A stretch of 64,000 nucleotides of DNA, taken from the NCBI GenBank assembly GCA_964487395.1, contig CAZAQH010000003.1:1-64000 (forward strand). The letters run 5' to 3'. How positions within the stretch are numbered: the stretch's first letter is position 1; every line of letters starts with the position of its first letter. Made by a program: the position numbers and the translations under genes. Source of the DNA: RGIG8767 sp964487395 (GTDB lineage: Bacteria > Bacillota > Clostridia > Lachnospirales > Lachnospiraceae). The notes beneath the pieces are model-generated. The model was not told where the DNA came from. It made no database searches and saw only the letters and a program-made list of their open reading frames with translations. This document shows positions 26,452-34,472 of this stretch, piece after piece.

Positions 26452-27240
26452 TCATTTCCATTCCATCATACCTTTTTTCATTATAGAATACGCTTGCCCA
26501 ACAGAATTAATATTTTGTTCCTGTGTAAGCATAATTCCTTTATGTTTTAATAAAAAACGAAGTGCCAAAGGACGAGCCATAAAGCCGTAAAGACAACGAT
26601 ATAGTACACCTCTGTCAAAAAAGAATTTCTCAGTATATCCGTTAAACCATGTTGATGGTCTCTTCTCTTCTTTTCCAATTGTAATGGGAAGTGCATAAAC
26701 CTTCATTCCATGGCTAATGCATTCTTTTATGAATAAGCTGTCTTCCCCATTGCTATATTTTGCACCTCCACCAAACAACAACGAAAATGTAATATTCTCT
26801 TTATGAAGTCTTTCCCTACGGATTGCAAAACTGTATGTCGGATATCTGCCACAGTTATACTGATGAACACGAAATTCCTGTTCTGTATGATAGGTGGCGC
26901 GGTCCTGTTCTACATCCATATTAAAAAGAAGCATATCTGCTTTGGGATGCTGCTCAAAAGCTTTCAATATTTTGTCTGCATATCCCTGTTCATATACAAT
27001 ATCTTCATCTGAAAATAAAATGATATCAGCTGTTGCACGTAATAATGCATTATTTCTGGAAAGACCTACTCCAATTTCAGCAAAACTATAGCATTTAATG
27101 GTATGTCCATTAAAATCATATTGTTCATATGTATTTGTATCACACTGGTTAATGATAATTGCATCTGTTTCAAGATGCATTTTTTCTGCCAGCATTTTTG
27201 TATTTTCATTTACTACTGAAACTAAGGTCTGAAGTGTCAT
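26452..27240 (-). CDS. GT2-like glycosyltransferase
   Basis: The 262-residue protein has a short GT-A fold: LVSVVNENTKMLAEKM at the start, a central GLSRNNALLRATADIILF, and the metal-binding site SDEDIVYEQGY. A GNDSLFI-like site appears as NGEDSLFIKECI near 170, typical of this subgroup. It overlaps the Wzz-like gene by 4 bp (27237-27240), indicating tight coupling. Donor sugar unknown. Confidence 0.78.
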   Translation of the reverse strand: MTLQTLVSVVNENTKMLAEKMHLETDAIIINQCDTNTYEQYDFNGHTIKCYSFAEIGVGLSRNNALLRATADIILFSDEDIVYEQGYADKILKAFEQHPKADMLLFNMDVEQDRATYHTEQEFRVHQYNCGRYPTYSFAIRRERLHKENITFSLLFGGGAKYSNGEDSLFIKECISHGMKVYALPITIGKEEKRPSTWFNGYTEKFFFDRGVLYRCLYGFMARPLALRFLLKHKGIMLTQEQNINSVGQAYSIMKKGMMEWK

Positions 27241-28283
27241 GAATTCCTCCTGCCCAGATAATAGTTCTTCAAAAAGCGGTCATCTGCGTCCGTTAAAACT
27301 GCTCCTGCTATCTTACAATCCTGCTTTTGTAGCAAATTAATTATTTTAATTAAAATCTTGCCATTCGTCTGTCCATAAGGAATCATAAGAATAGCACCAC
27401 CACTGTTTCGAACCTCTTCAAAGCCATTTTCTTTTAATAACATCTGTTTTTTAATTCCAGGGCATTTTTCAGCCAAAAGCGGAACACACGCATTCTCTAT
27501 GGTCTCCGAAGTTGCTACATTCACAAGATAGTAGCCTCTCTCATCCCTACAAAGATAATTATAATTATCACACAGTTCCTGAATTCTTCTTTCCTCTTTT
27601 TTGTTAGTTATGGTTCCCAGGAAAGGAATGTTGAAACGTTTGGTAAAATCAGTCTCTACGTAAACAGCATCATCCAGTAAATACGTAATAAATAAAATAA
27701 TCAGACTAAGCAGGCATGCAATTAATCCACCTAAAAAGGCCGCATTTTTAGTGCGTGTATTTTCATTAATAATCTGTGGTGTCCCACTGCTCCAGAGTGA
27801 TATTTTTTTAAGCATATCCACTTCTGTTGCAAAATGTGTAAGACTTGCTACATATGCATTTGCAATATTCTGGGAAAGTGCCGGATCCGTTGTAGTAACA
27901 TGAACCGTAAGAATACGATAATCACCAAGCATTTCTCCTGATACGGCTGCTAATATGTCTTCTTTTTTAACAGAATCTGACAGTTCTGTCATTGCATAAT
28001 CAACAATAGGGTCATCCCGTAAAATGCTGTCCCATGTATATGCATTGTAATAATCTGTACTGTTTTCAAACTGCTCAAAATTAAAGGTAATATAATAATC
28101 ATTACTTACTCTGTATTTTTCTTCACCATTTGTATAAGAAGTGACTACATTGTATAAGAGTGCTCCAATAATAGTACCTAATATAATGGCAAGCACGACA
28201 AGCCATATTTTTCTGACTAATAAAAGGAAAAGACGTTTTATATCAACGCCCTCCTGCATAAATTTCTCTTTCTCCATACGCAC
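27237..28283 (-). CDS. Wzz/CpsC-like chain-length protein with a degenerate BY-kinase-like tail
   Basis: The frame opens with GTG at 28283; an ATG two codons in (28277) is an alternative. The 348-residue protein has a helix at about 20-45 (LVRKIWLVVLAIILGTIIGA), an outer domain, and a second helix near 185-207. The cytoplasmic tail continues for about 140 residues. Its end (ILMIPYGQTNGKILIKII and GAVLTDADDRFLKNYY) resembles the second half of CpsD/BY-kinases, but no Walker A lysine loop is present. It probably controls chain length with the EpsG-like polymerase. Confidence 0.78.
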   Translation of the reverse strand: MRMEKEKFMQEGVDIKRLFLLLVRKIWLVVLAIILGTIIGALLYNVVTSYTNGEEKYRVSNDYYITFNFEQFENSTDYYNAYTWDSILRDDPIVDYAMTELSDSVKKEDILAAVSGEMLGDYRILTVHVTTTDPALSQNIANAYVASLTHFATEVDMLKKISLWSSGTPQIINENTRTKNAAFLGGLIACLLSLIILFITYLLDDAVYVETDFTKRFNIPFLGTITNKKEERRIQELCDNYNYLCRDERGYYLVNVATSETIENACVPLLAEKCPGIKKQMLLKENGFEEVRNSGGAILMIPYGQTNGKILIKIINLLQKQDCKIAGAVLTDADDRFLKNYYLGRRNS

Positions 28284-28291
28284 CCATACCT

Positions 28292-29683
28292 TTACTTGGA
28301 ATCTTCACCGGCATCATTTTTCATAGCCGTAATCTGGGAGTTATCAACTCCTTCTGTACTTTCAGGCTTGAATATAATTTTCAAGGTTAAAAGCATAAGC
28401 TTAATATCAAGCCATACTGTGTAGTTCTGAATATATGATAAATCAAGCTTCAATTTGTCATATGGAGTTGTGTTATATTTTCCATATACCTGTGCATAGC
28501 CTGCAAGTCCGGCTTTTACCTTCATGCGGAATGCAAATTCCGGCATATATTCCATATACTGTTTAATGATTTCCGGACGCTCCGGGCGCGGACCGATAAA
28601 GGACATATCACCCTTTAAAATATTGAATAACTGAGGTAATTCATCAATTCTGACCGCACGAATGAACTTACCGACCGGTGTGATTCTGGAGTCATTTTTA
28701 GCCGCTAATCTTGCAACCCCATCCTTTTCTGCGTCTACCTTCATACTACGGAATTTTAATATGGAAAATTCTTTTCCGTGTACGGTACACCTTGTCTGTT
28801 TGTAAAGCACGGGGCCTTGGTCATAAACCTTGATAACAATCGCTGTAATAAGCATAATCGGGGAAGTAATAACCGTTAAGAGTACTGCAAATACAATATC
28901 TATCAAACGTTTCGCAAAACGCTGCTCAACCTTTAAAGAATATTCTCTTGTAAGCAAAATCGGTGTGTCGAATAAATGGAGCTGATCAGAACCTTTAATG
29001 ATAACATCTGATATTTTGGGCATCATATAGATACGAATATCTCTGCTGTAGCAAAATTTCAAAAGAACATTTCTGACAGACGTAGGAATGTCCCAAATGA
29101 CAACAGCGTCATATTCTTTGCTTATCGCTTCATTCTGAACGGTTTCCATTCCTTCTTCAATATGCATGCATTTTACTACACGATATTTGTCTTTTCTGCT
29201 TGAAAATTTATTCAGGATATCTTCAATTGGATGGTCGCCATATAACAGCAATAGCTTCCTCGGTGGAAAGAATACCCGATATAGACGATCACATAATATT
29301 GTCCAAATACCTGCAAAAATTATCTGGAATATAATCATCAAAATCATTGGTCTTGCATATACCAGACGGACTGCCATTAAGGAAAGCTGAAAATAGGAAA
29401 TCATGCCTGTACAAAAAATAGCAAATATCTGCGAGAAAAACACATCTGCCGGCTTTAAATAACCTATTTTTAATCCGCCAAAGGTACTCGAAAAGAAAAA
29501 AAGTAACACAAGATAAATAAAGATCATTAACATATGACCTTTGAAGTATAATTTTACTGTCCAGATAATTCTCTGATGATATAACTCAATCCAGACATAA
29601 GCATACATCGCTGCAAGTATAAAATTTCCCATATAAGATAACAAAAGGATGATTGTTTTTTTCAGCGATTCCTTTTTACTCAT
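28292..29683 (-). CDS. Polyprenyl glycosylphosphotransferase (priming enzyme, WbaP-like)
   Basis: The 463-residue protein has several N-terminal helices, a central nucleotide-fold domain (LLLYGDHPIEDIL), and a C-terminal Bac_transf domain after a membrane helix near 265. Conserved blocks are KRLIDIVFAV, GPVLYKQTRC, ILKFRSMKVDAE, RAVRIDELPQLFNILKGDMS and FIGPRPERPE. It transfers a sugar-phosphate from a UDP-sugar to undecaprenyl phosphate, starting the lipid-linked repeat unit. It is followed by the Wzz-like gene. Confidence 0.9.
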   Translation of the reverse strand: MSKKESLKKTIILLLSYMGNFILAAMYAYVWIELYHQRIIWTVKLYFKGHMLMIFIYLVLLFFFSSTFGGLKIGYLKPADVFFSQIFAIFCTGMISYFQLSLMAVRLVYARPMILMIIFQIIFAGIWTILCDRLYRVFFPPRKLLLLYGDHPIEDILNKFSSRKDKYRVVKCMHIEEGMETVQNEAISKEYDAVVIWDIPTSVRNVLLKFCYSRDIRIYMMPKISDVIIKGSDQLHLFDTPILLTREYSLKVEQRFAKRLIDIVFAVLLTVITSPIMLITAIVIKVYDQGPVLYKQTRCTVHGKEFSILKFRSMKVDAEKDGVARLAAKNDSRITPVGKFIRAVRIDELPQLFNILKGDMSFIGPRPERPEIIKQYMEYMPEFAFRMKVKAGLAGYAQVYGKYNTTPYDKLKLDLSYIQNYTVWLDIKLMLLTLKIIFKPESTEGVDNSQITAMKNDAGEDSK

Positions 29684-29719
29684 GTATCTGCCCCCTGCGT
29701 TTATTCTTTTGAAAAAGTA

Positions 29720-30244
29720 TTAAATCCTGCGAAATGTGGCACGGAATGCCCATCCAATAAAGGAATATATACTTACAGGTAATGATAATTTTTCTATTTT
29801 GCGGTATAAAAACCAAATTCGTTTGATTGCTTGTCCTTTATTCGAGGAAAGCGACTGCTGTGGTCTGCGGTAAACAGCCGTAATCTCCTGTAACCCATAT
29901 GCAACAATTCCGCTTCTTAATATCTGCCACCAGGTAGCCGTATCTTCACTCGGTATATCCGGCATCTTTATCAGTTCCTTTGATACAATCTGCGTATCAA
30001 ATAATACTGTCGTGGTAAAAATAACCGTTCTTGATAATGCCTGTTTATAAGTAATGGTNNNNNNNNNNNNNNNNNNNNNNNNNNNNNNNNNNNNNNNNNN
30101 NNNNNNNNNNNNNNNNNNNNNNNNNNNNNNNNNNNNNNNNNNNNNNNNNNNNNNNNNNAATGTCTGATTCCTCACCTGATTAACAGTCTGCTCAATATAA
30201 TCTGCTGCATTATAAACCGGTACAATGATACTGATTGTCTCCAT
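29720..30244 (-). CDS. GT2 family glycosyltransferase interrupted by an assembly gap
   Basis: The N-terminal 28 residues (ETISIIVPVYNAADYIEQ) and a C-terminal part of about 112 residues (FTTTVLFDTQIVSKELIK, then PSEDTATWWQILRSG) are typical of one GT2 subgroup. The expected DDGSTD and D-x-D catalytic blocks lie in the 100-N run. In this subgroup about 100-130 residues normally separate the two parts, so the true missing length is probably nearer 300-400 bp than 100. The frame across the gap is not meaningful. Confidence 0.75.
   Translation of the reverse strand: METISIIVPVYNAADYIEQTVNQVRNQTXXXXXXXXXXXXXXXXXXXXXXXXXXXXXXXXXXTITYKQALSRTVIFTTTVLFDTQIVSKELIKMPDIPSEDTATWWQILRSGIVAYGLQEITAVYRRPQQSLSSNKGQAIKRIWFLYRKIEKLSLPVSIYSFIGWAFRATFRRI
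30059..30158. other. Scaffold gap of 100 N
   Basis: Exactly 100 undetermined bases. The round number suggests a placeholder, not a measured length. Confidence 0.98.
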
Positions 30245-30256
30245 AAGATAACTCCA

Positions 30257-31186
30257 TTAAAGTTCTTCTTTTACAAGATAAATCGGGCGTTTTTTAACTT
30301 CCAGGTATGTCTTTGACAGATACTGTCCTAAAATACCGAGACAGAATAACTGTACCCCACTGACAAGAGAAATAATACATACTAATGATGGCCATCCTCC
30401 AACCGGATCTGTCCATATAAAAGATCTTACAATAATTCCAATAATTAATATAAATGCAAGTACACAGAATATAACACCCATAACCGCTGCAATCGCAAGT
30501 GGTGCTGTACTAAAAGCAGTAATACCTTCTATTGAGTATATAAAAAGCTTCCAGAAAGACCATTTGGTCTCTCCGTGCATTCTCTCTACATTTTCAAATT
30601 CTACCCATTTCGTCTCAAAGCCGACCCAGCCAAAAATACCTTTACTGAATCGATTATATTCGCCCATGGATAAAATAGCATCTACTACTTTACGCGTCAT
30701 AAGACGGTAATCCCTTGCTCCATCTACTATATCTGTCTTGCTTATTTTGTTCATAATGCGGTAAAACATTCTGGCAAAAAAAGAACGAATTTTGGGTTCT
30801 CCTTTGCGGGACACTCTTCTGGTTGCCACAGAGTCATACCCCTGCTCAATATAAGAAAACATCTCCGGTAAAAGTGATGGAGGATCCTGTAAATCAGCAT
30901 CCATCATAACAACATATTCACCTTTTGCTTTTTGAAAGCCTGCATAAATAGCAGATTCCTTTCCAAAATTTCTGGAAAAGGACACCATTTTTATACGTTC
31001 ATCTTTTTCTCTTAGTTTTTTAACTTCCAAAACAGTATTATCCTTAGAACCGTCATCTACATATATTATCTCTATATCCAGGCTTTTTTCCTGAAAAAAA
31101 GCATTATTTTTCATCAATTCTTCATAAAAATAATGCACATTTTCTTCTTCGTTATAACACGGTACGATTACACTTAACAGTGCCAT
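30257..31186 (-). CDS. GtrB/DPM1-like polyprenyl-phosphate glycosyltransferase
   Basis: The start is set at 31186 (MALLSVIVPCYN), 7 bp after GGAGG; open sequence extends to 31231. The 309-residue protein has a GT2 catalytic domain (IYVDDGSKDNT, FSRNFGKESAIYAGFQKAKG, MMDADLQDPP) and two C-terminal membrane helices (about 220-285), the layout of GtrB/ArnC-type enzymes. It loads a sugar on undecaprenyl phosphate. The product would serve the many GT-C proteins of this locus, with GtrA at 6173-6694 as possible partner. Confidence 0.87.
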   Translation of the reverse strand: MALLSVIVPCYNEEENVHYFYEELMKNNAFFQEKSLDIEIIYVDDGSKDNTVLEVKKLREKDERIKMVSFSRNFGKESAIYAGFQKAKGEYVVMMDADLQDPPSLLPEMFSYIEQGYDSVATRRVSRKGEPKIRSFFARMFYRIMNKISKTDIVDGARDYRLMTRKVVDAILSMGEYNRFSKGIFGWVGFETKWVEFENVERMHGETKWSFWKLFIYSIEGITAFSTAPLAIAAVMGVIFCVLAFILIIGIIVRSFIWTDPVGGWPSLVCIISLVSGVQLFCLGILGQYLSKTYLEVKKRPIYLVKEEL

Positions 31187-31217
31187 CTTCATTCCTCCTG
31201 TGATTATTCCGTTAAAT

Positions 31218-31793
31218 TTATTGTAATTCATAAATTAAATAATGATTGGTATCCCAAACTAGCTGGTAAGCCCCTGTCTTTTTAGGATATCCATTATATT
31301 TTCTGAGAACTATTATATCACATTCATACATAGCTGCCATAGAAGTAATATCATTTATACAGTTTTTTGGGTTCTTCATAGCTTCATACAAAGACAGCAT
31401 TTCTTCACTGTATCCATCCATAATACCAAGGTCCATATTAGGTGTCCATAAATCTTTTCCATATAAAAGAATAAGGTCATCAGAATAAATTCGCATCAGT
31501 GGAGCTATTGTTTCATCTGCTAAAATCACAGCATCTTTTTNNNNNNNNNNNNNNNNNNNNNNNNNNNNNNNNNNNNNNNNNNNNNNNNNNNNNNNNNNNN
31601 NNNNNNNNNNNNNNNNNNNNNNNNNNNNNNNNNNNNNNNNCATAATGCCTACTGCAAATAAAACATAATATTTGTTTCTGTCTCTGTTGACGTTATAAAT
31701 GATAACAAGACTTAAAATAAAGATGATAAAATAACTTCCCGCCATCTTATCTGCATTGAAAACGGAAGTCATATTAGAAATCACTAATTGCAT
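31218..31793 (-). CDS. C-terminal part of a DUF6077-like membrane protein, interrupted by an assembly gap
   Basis: The N-terminal 51 residues hold one membrane helix; after the N-run, about 106 soluble residues follow (ETIAPLMRIYSDDLILLYG, then ECDIIVLRKYNGYP). This soluble end resembles the C-terminus of DUF6077-type proteins, whose N-terminal half matches the upstream gene at 31784-32836. A full AAAGGAGG site precedes its ATG within the end of that gene, so it is translated separately. The gap hides an unknown number of residues. Confidence 0.55.
   Translation of the reverse strand: MQLVISNMTSVFNADKMAGSYFIIFILSLVIIYNVNRDRNKYYVLFAVGIMXXXXXXXXXXXXXXXXXXXXXXXXXXXXXXXXXXKDAVILADETIAPLMRIYSDDLILLYGKDLWTPNMDLGIMDGYSEEMLSLYEAMKNPKNCINDITSMAAMYECDIIVLRKYNGYPKKTGAYQLVWDTNHYLIYELQ
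31541..31640. other. Scaffold gap of 100 N
   Basis: Exactly 100 undetermined bases, a placeholder-length gap inside a membrane protein gene. Confidence 0.98.
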
Positions 31794-32836
31794 TTCTTTA
31801 CCTCCTTTATCGTTTTAATCAGGCAGCAAATTCCAAGAATAATGAGAATCATAAAAAGGAACAAAAAGCCCGTTGCAATTCCCGTCATAAACAAAGAAGT
31901 TACCAGACAAAATGCTAATATCAAAATCGTCATAATTCTTTTTAAATTTGTTGGCGGATTCTCACTGTTTTCAACCAGATACCAGTTTCGAACGATATAA
32001 AGCAAGTACGGAAGCATTACCAACGCGCAAATCACTTCTCCTGCATATCCATTCCATAATAATCTCTGAGATGAAGTACCAATAAAATAATCACCTGACA
32101 AAAGTAATAGTCCATAAGTGAATTCAAATGCAAAAATTCTTTTTCTGTTTTTTTGAAAAATGCTTCCCACTAAAAGTGCACTTGATAAAAAAGCAGCTGT
32201 AACTGTCTGTGCCGTAATCACAATATACAGAAGTGGTGCCGGTGCAAGATGCGTTACGGATGATAAAAAAGCATAGTATAAAGGTAATGTAACAATCTTT
32301 TTAGATGTAATATAACCGGATTCCAGAACTTGTCCTGTCAAAGGATGAATTTGAAACATGGTGCCGGAATCTACTGTCGTCTTCACTGTCTCTAACATAG
32401 CATCTGTGCGAATAACATTTTCTCCAAGGAATATACGGAGAAGAACGAGCAGAAATATTACAATCATCAATCCAAACAGTATCCATTCCTCTTTGCGCAT
32501 CTTCTGTCTTGATTTCTTATTCTTATGAGCAGGTATAAATCGAAATCCAAGCAGTACAAGATAAAGAATGGTTATAACAATATACAGACCAATCAAAACC
32601 TTTCCAGCCATTGCAAATGTCTGATTCGTAAAAACACATACAGTAAATATCATTCCCTGCATGAAAAAAAGAAAAAAGAAACCAATCAAATATGTCTCAA
32701 TTTGATTTGCTTCTTTCTGTTTTGTTATTTCTCGTACGGTATGGCCCGTTAAAAGCGGCATAATAAAAATCAAAAATACACCAATTGTTTCCATGCTAAT
32801 CTCCGCATCATAGTTGATAGGTGTATATTTTATCAT
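31784..32836 (-). CDS. DUF6077-like polytopic membrane protein (N-terminal part)
   Basis: The 350-residue protein has about nine helices. A loop with TDAMLETVKTTVDSGTMFQI and HPLTG, then PLYYAFLSSV, resembles DUF6077/GT-C-like proteins. The frame begins 2 bp after the Spo0A-like gene with AAGGAT upstream; METIGVFL at codon 15, preceded by GGAG, is an alternative start. The end overlaps the next ORF by 10 bp in another frame. The two ORFs together look like one DUF6077 protein split in two. Function unknown, likely glycan transfer. Confidence 0.6.
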   Translation of the reverse strand: MIKYTPINYDAEISMETIGVFLIFIMPLLTGHTVREITKQKEANQIETYLIGFFFLFFMQGMIFTVCVFTNQTFAMAGKVLIGLYIVITILYLVLLGFRFIPAHKNKKSRQKMRKEEWILFGLMIVIFLLVLLRIFLGENVIRTDAMLETVKTTVDSGTMFQIHPLTGQVLESGYITSKKIVTLPLYYAFLSSVTHLAPAPLLYIVITAQTVTAAFLSSALLVGSIFQKNRKRIFAFEFTYGLLLLSGDYFIGTSSQRLLWNGYAGEVICALVMLPYLLYIVRNWYLVENSENPPTNLKRIMTILILAFCLVTSLFMTGIATGFLFLFMILIILGICCLIKTIKEVKKCN

Positions 32837-32838
32837 AT

Positions 32839-33237
32839 TTATCCTTGAAAGTCCAACTTTGGTTCATCAAAGTCAAGGCGGACTTTATCAGCTAGATGAG
32901 CTATGTATTCGCTGTTAGTCGGACGGCTCTTACCGGTTTCGATACTGTAGCCAAATATCTCCTGAAAGATTTCGGGATTACCGCGTTCCCACGATACTTC
33001 TATTGCGTTACGAATGGCACGTTCTACTTTCTGATCCGTAGATCGAAATTTCTTGGATATTTCAGGATAAAGTAACTTTGTGAAGCTTGCTACAAGCTCC
33101 ATATCATCTTTTGCCCGGATAATGGCTTCTCTCAAAAAATGATATCCCCTTAAATGAGCCGGTACGCCAAGTTCCAGCATCAATCGTGTTACATATCGTT
33201 CTAATGTGTTGTCCTGATAAAATTCCAGTGTCTGCAT
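32839..33237 (-). CDS. Stand-alone Spo0A DNA-binding domain protein, no receiver domain
   Basis: The whole 132-residue protein corresponds to the C-terminal effector domain of Spo0A. Matching blocks are LGVPAHLRGYHFLREAI at 23-39, LLYPEISKKF at 55-64, the recognition-helix region VERAIRNAIEVSWERGN at 71-87, and KSRPTNSEYIAHLADKVRL at 103-121. There is no REC domain and no phosphorylation aspartate. GGGGAG precedes the ATG at good spacing. It lies between manC and membrane glycan genes, read in the same direction. It is expected to bind 0A-type boxes without a phosphorelay, either as a regulator of this locus or as a competitor of Spo0A. Confidence 0.9.
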   Translation of the reverse strand: MQTLEFYQDNTLERYVTRLMLELGVPAHLRGYHFLREAIIRAKDDMELVASFTKLLYPEISKKFRSTDQKVERAIRNAIEVSWERGNPEIFQEIFGYSIETGKSRPTNSEYIAHLADKVRLDFDEPKLDFQG

Positions 33238-33261
33238 AATATTCTCCCCTATCTTTTTTTA

Positions 33262-33285
33262 CACAAAACATCTATACATTTTGTG
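33262..33285. repeat. Inverted repeat in the leader of the Spo0A-like gene
   Basis: CACAAAA (33262-33268) and TTTTGTG (33279-33285) form a 7 bp inverted repeat with a 10-base spacer, between the proposed transcription start and the ribosome binding site. No T-run follows it on the minus strand, so it is more like an operator than a terminator. Confidence 0.5.
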
Positions 33286-33301
33286 CGATTACTTACAGTG
33301 T

Positions 33302-33330
33302 ATCATACGGATATTGCTGGGTAAAATGAT
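33302..33330 (-). promoter_or_regulatory. Candidate promoter of the Spo0A-like gene
   Basis: Minus-strand -10 TATGAT (33302-33307) is good; the position 17 bp upstream (33325-33330, ATCATT) is a poor -35. A weak -35 next to activator sites is usual for activated promoters. Three 0A-like boxes start 4 bp further upstream. Confidence 0.45.
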
Positions 33331-33334
33331 TCTG

Positions 33335-33361
33335 CTCGCGGTTTTTCGCGTTTTTTCGCCA
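33335..33361 (-). promoter_or_regulatory. Three 0A-like boxes at exact 10 bp spacing
   Basis: On the minus strand the first box is TGGCGAA (33355-33361), a full match to the 0A consensus TGNCGAA. ACGCGAA (33345-33351) and CCGCGAG (33335-33341) follow, each shifted by exactly 10 bp. Tandem 0A boxes in helical phase just upstream of -35 are the known layout of Spo0A-activated promoters. The downstream gene encodes a Spo0A-type DNA-binding domain, so autoregulation or Spo0A control is likely. The second and third boxes are weaker matches. Confidence 0.55.
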
Positions 33362-33377
33362 AAAATTCTCGAATTGT

Positions 33378-34448
33378 CTACAAATACTCTTCTTTTTTTA
33401 TCTCTTTTAACTGCTCGGTAAACTTTTTAACTTCCTGTGCTCGGGATTTATCGCACACAAGAATGACATCATCGGTCTGTGCTACAATCAAATCTTTTAC
33501 TCCCAGTGTAGCAATCAGTCGATTATCATTTCCATAAAAAATGCAGTCGGTAGAATCAATTGCAAGTGAGTAAGCAAGATTGATATTGCCATTTTCATCT
33601 TTAGTATAAATTTCTTCAAGAGCATCAAAGCTTCCTACATCGTTCCAGCCGAAATCACCTTCCAGCATTAGTACATCTTTTGCCCGCTCCATAATTCCAT
33701 AATCTATGGATATCTTTTGGATTTCGGGATATATTTCTTCTATTACCTTTTGTTCGTCCTTTGTTCCCATTACATTGCCAATTTTTACAAGTTCCGAATA
33801 AATATCGGGAAGCAGTTGCTCAAAAAGGCCAAGTATAGTCGATGCTTTCCACACAAACATTCCGCTGTTCCAGGAATACTGACCAAGACTCAAATACTGT
33901 TTTGCATGTTCTATATCAGGTTTTTCAACAAATTCTTTTACAGGATAAACCGTCATATCTTCTTTTTTCTCACATCTGATATAGCCGTATCCGGTTGAAG
34001 GGAAGGTTGGTTTAATTCCAATTGTAACAAGCTTGTCTGTCTGAATTGCGGTATTAATTGCCTCTTTCATAACGCGGGTATATTCTGCTTCATTTTTTAT
34101 AAAATGATCTGATGGTACAATACACATAATGCCGTCTTCATATTTTTTCACAATCTCCATCGCTGCATATCCAATACAGGCTGCCGTATTTCTTGCTGCA
34201 GGCTCTCCAAGGATATGATCATCTCTTAAAACACCTTTGGTCTGCTGTATAGTTGCATCCTGATACATTTTATTGGTTACAACAAAAATATCTTCTGCAT
34301 TGGCGATAGAAAGCAGTCTGTCTACCGTATCCATAACCATAGTATTTTTTCCTGATAAATTGAGAAATTGTTTAGGTTTTTCCTGACGGCTTAAAGGCCA
34401 GAATCTGGTACCGCCTCCGCCTGCCATAATGACACCGTATGTTTTCAT
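33378..34448 (-). CDS. manC: Mannose-1-phosphate guanylyltransferase
   Basis: The 356-residue protein makes GDP-mannose from mannose-1-phosphate and GTP. The pyrophosphorylase signature is at the N-terminus (MAGGGGTRFWPLSRQEKPKQ), with GEPAARNTAACIGYAA near 80, VPSDHF, FVEKPD and WNSGMFVW. It lacks the C-terminal phosphomannose isomerase domain of long ManC proteins. It lies in an operon with gmd and fcl, so its product feeds GDP-L-fucose synthesis. Confidence 0.92.
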   Translation of the reverse strand: MKTYGVIMAGGGGTRFWPLSRQEKPKQFLNLSGKNTMVMDTVDRLLSIANAEDIFVVTNKMYQDATIQQTKGVLRDDHILGEPAARNTAACIGYAAMEIVKKYEDGIMCIVPSDHFIKNEAEYTRVMKEAINTAIQTDKLVTIGIKPTFPSTGYGYIRCEKKEDMTVYPVKEFVEKPDIEHAKQYLSLGQYSWNSGMFVWKASTILGLFEQLLPDIYSELVKIGNVMGTKDEQKVIEEIYPEIQKISIDYGIMERAKDVLMLEGDFGWNDVGSFDALEEIYTKDENGNINLAYSLAIDSTDCIFYGNDNRLIATLGVKDLIVAQTDDVILVCDKSRAQEVKKFTEQLKEIKKEEYL

Positions 34449-34472
34449 TGTTTATTTCCTTTCCATTATGGT

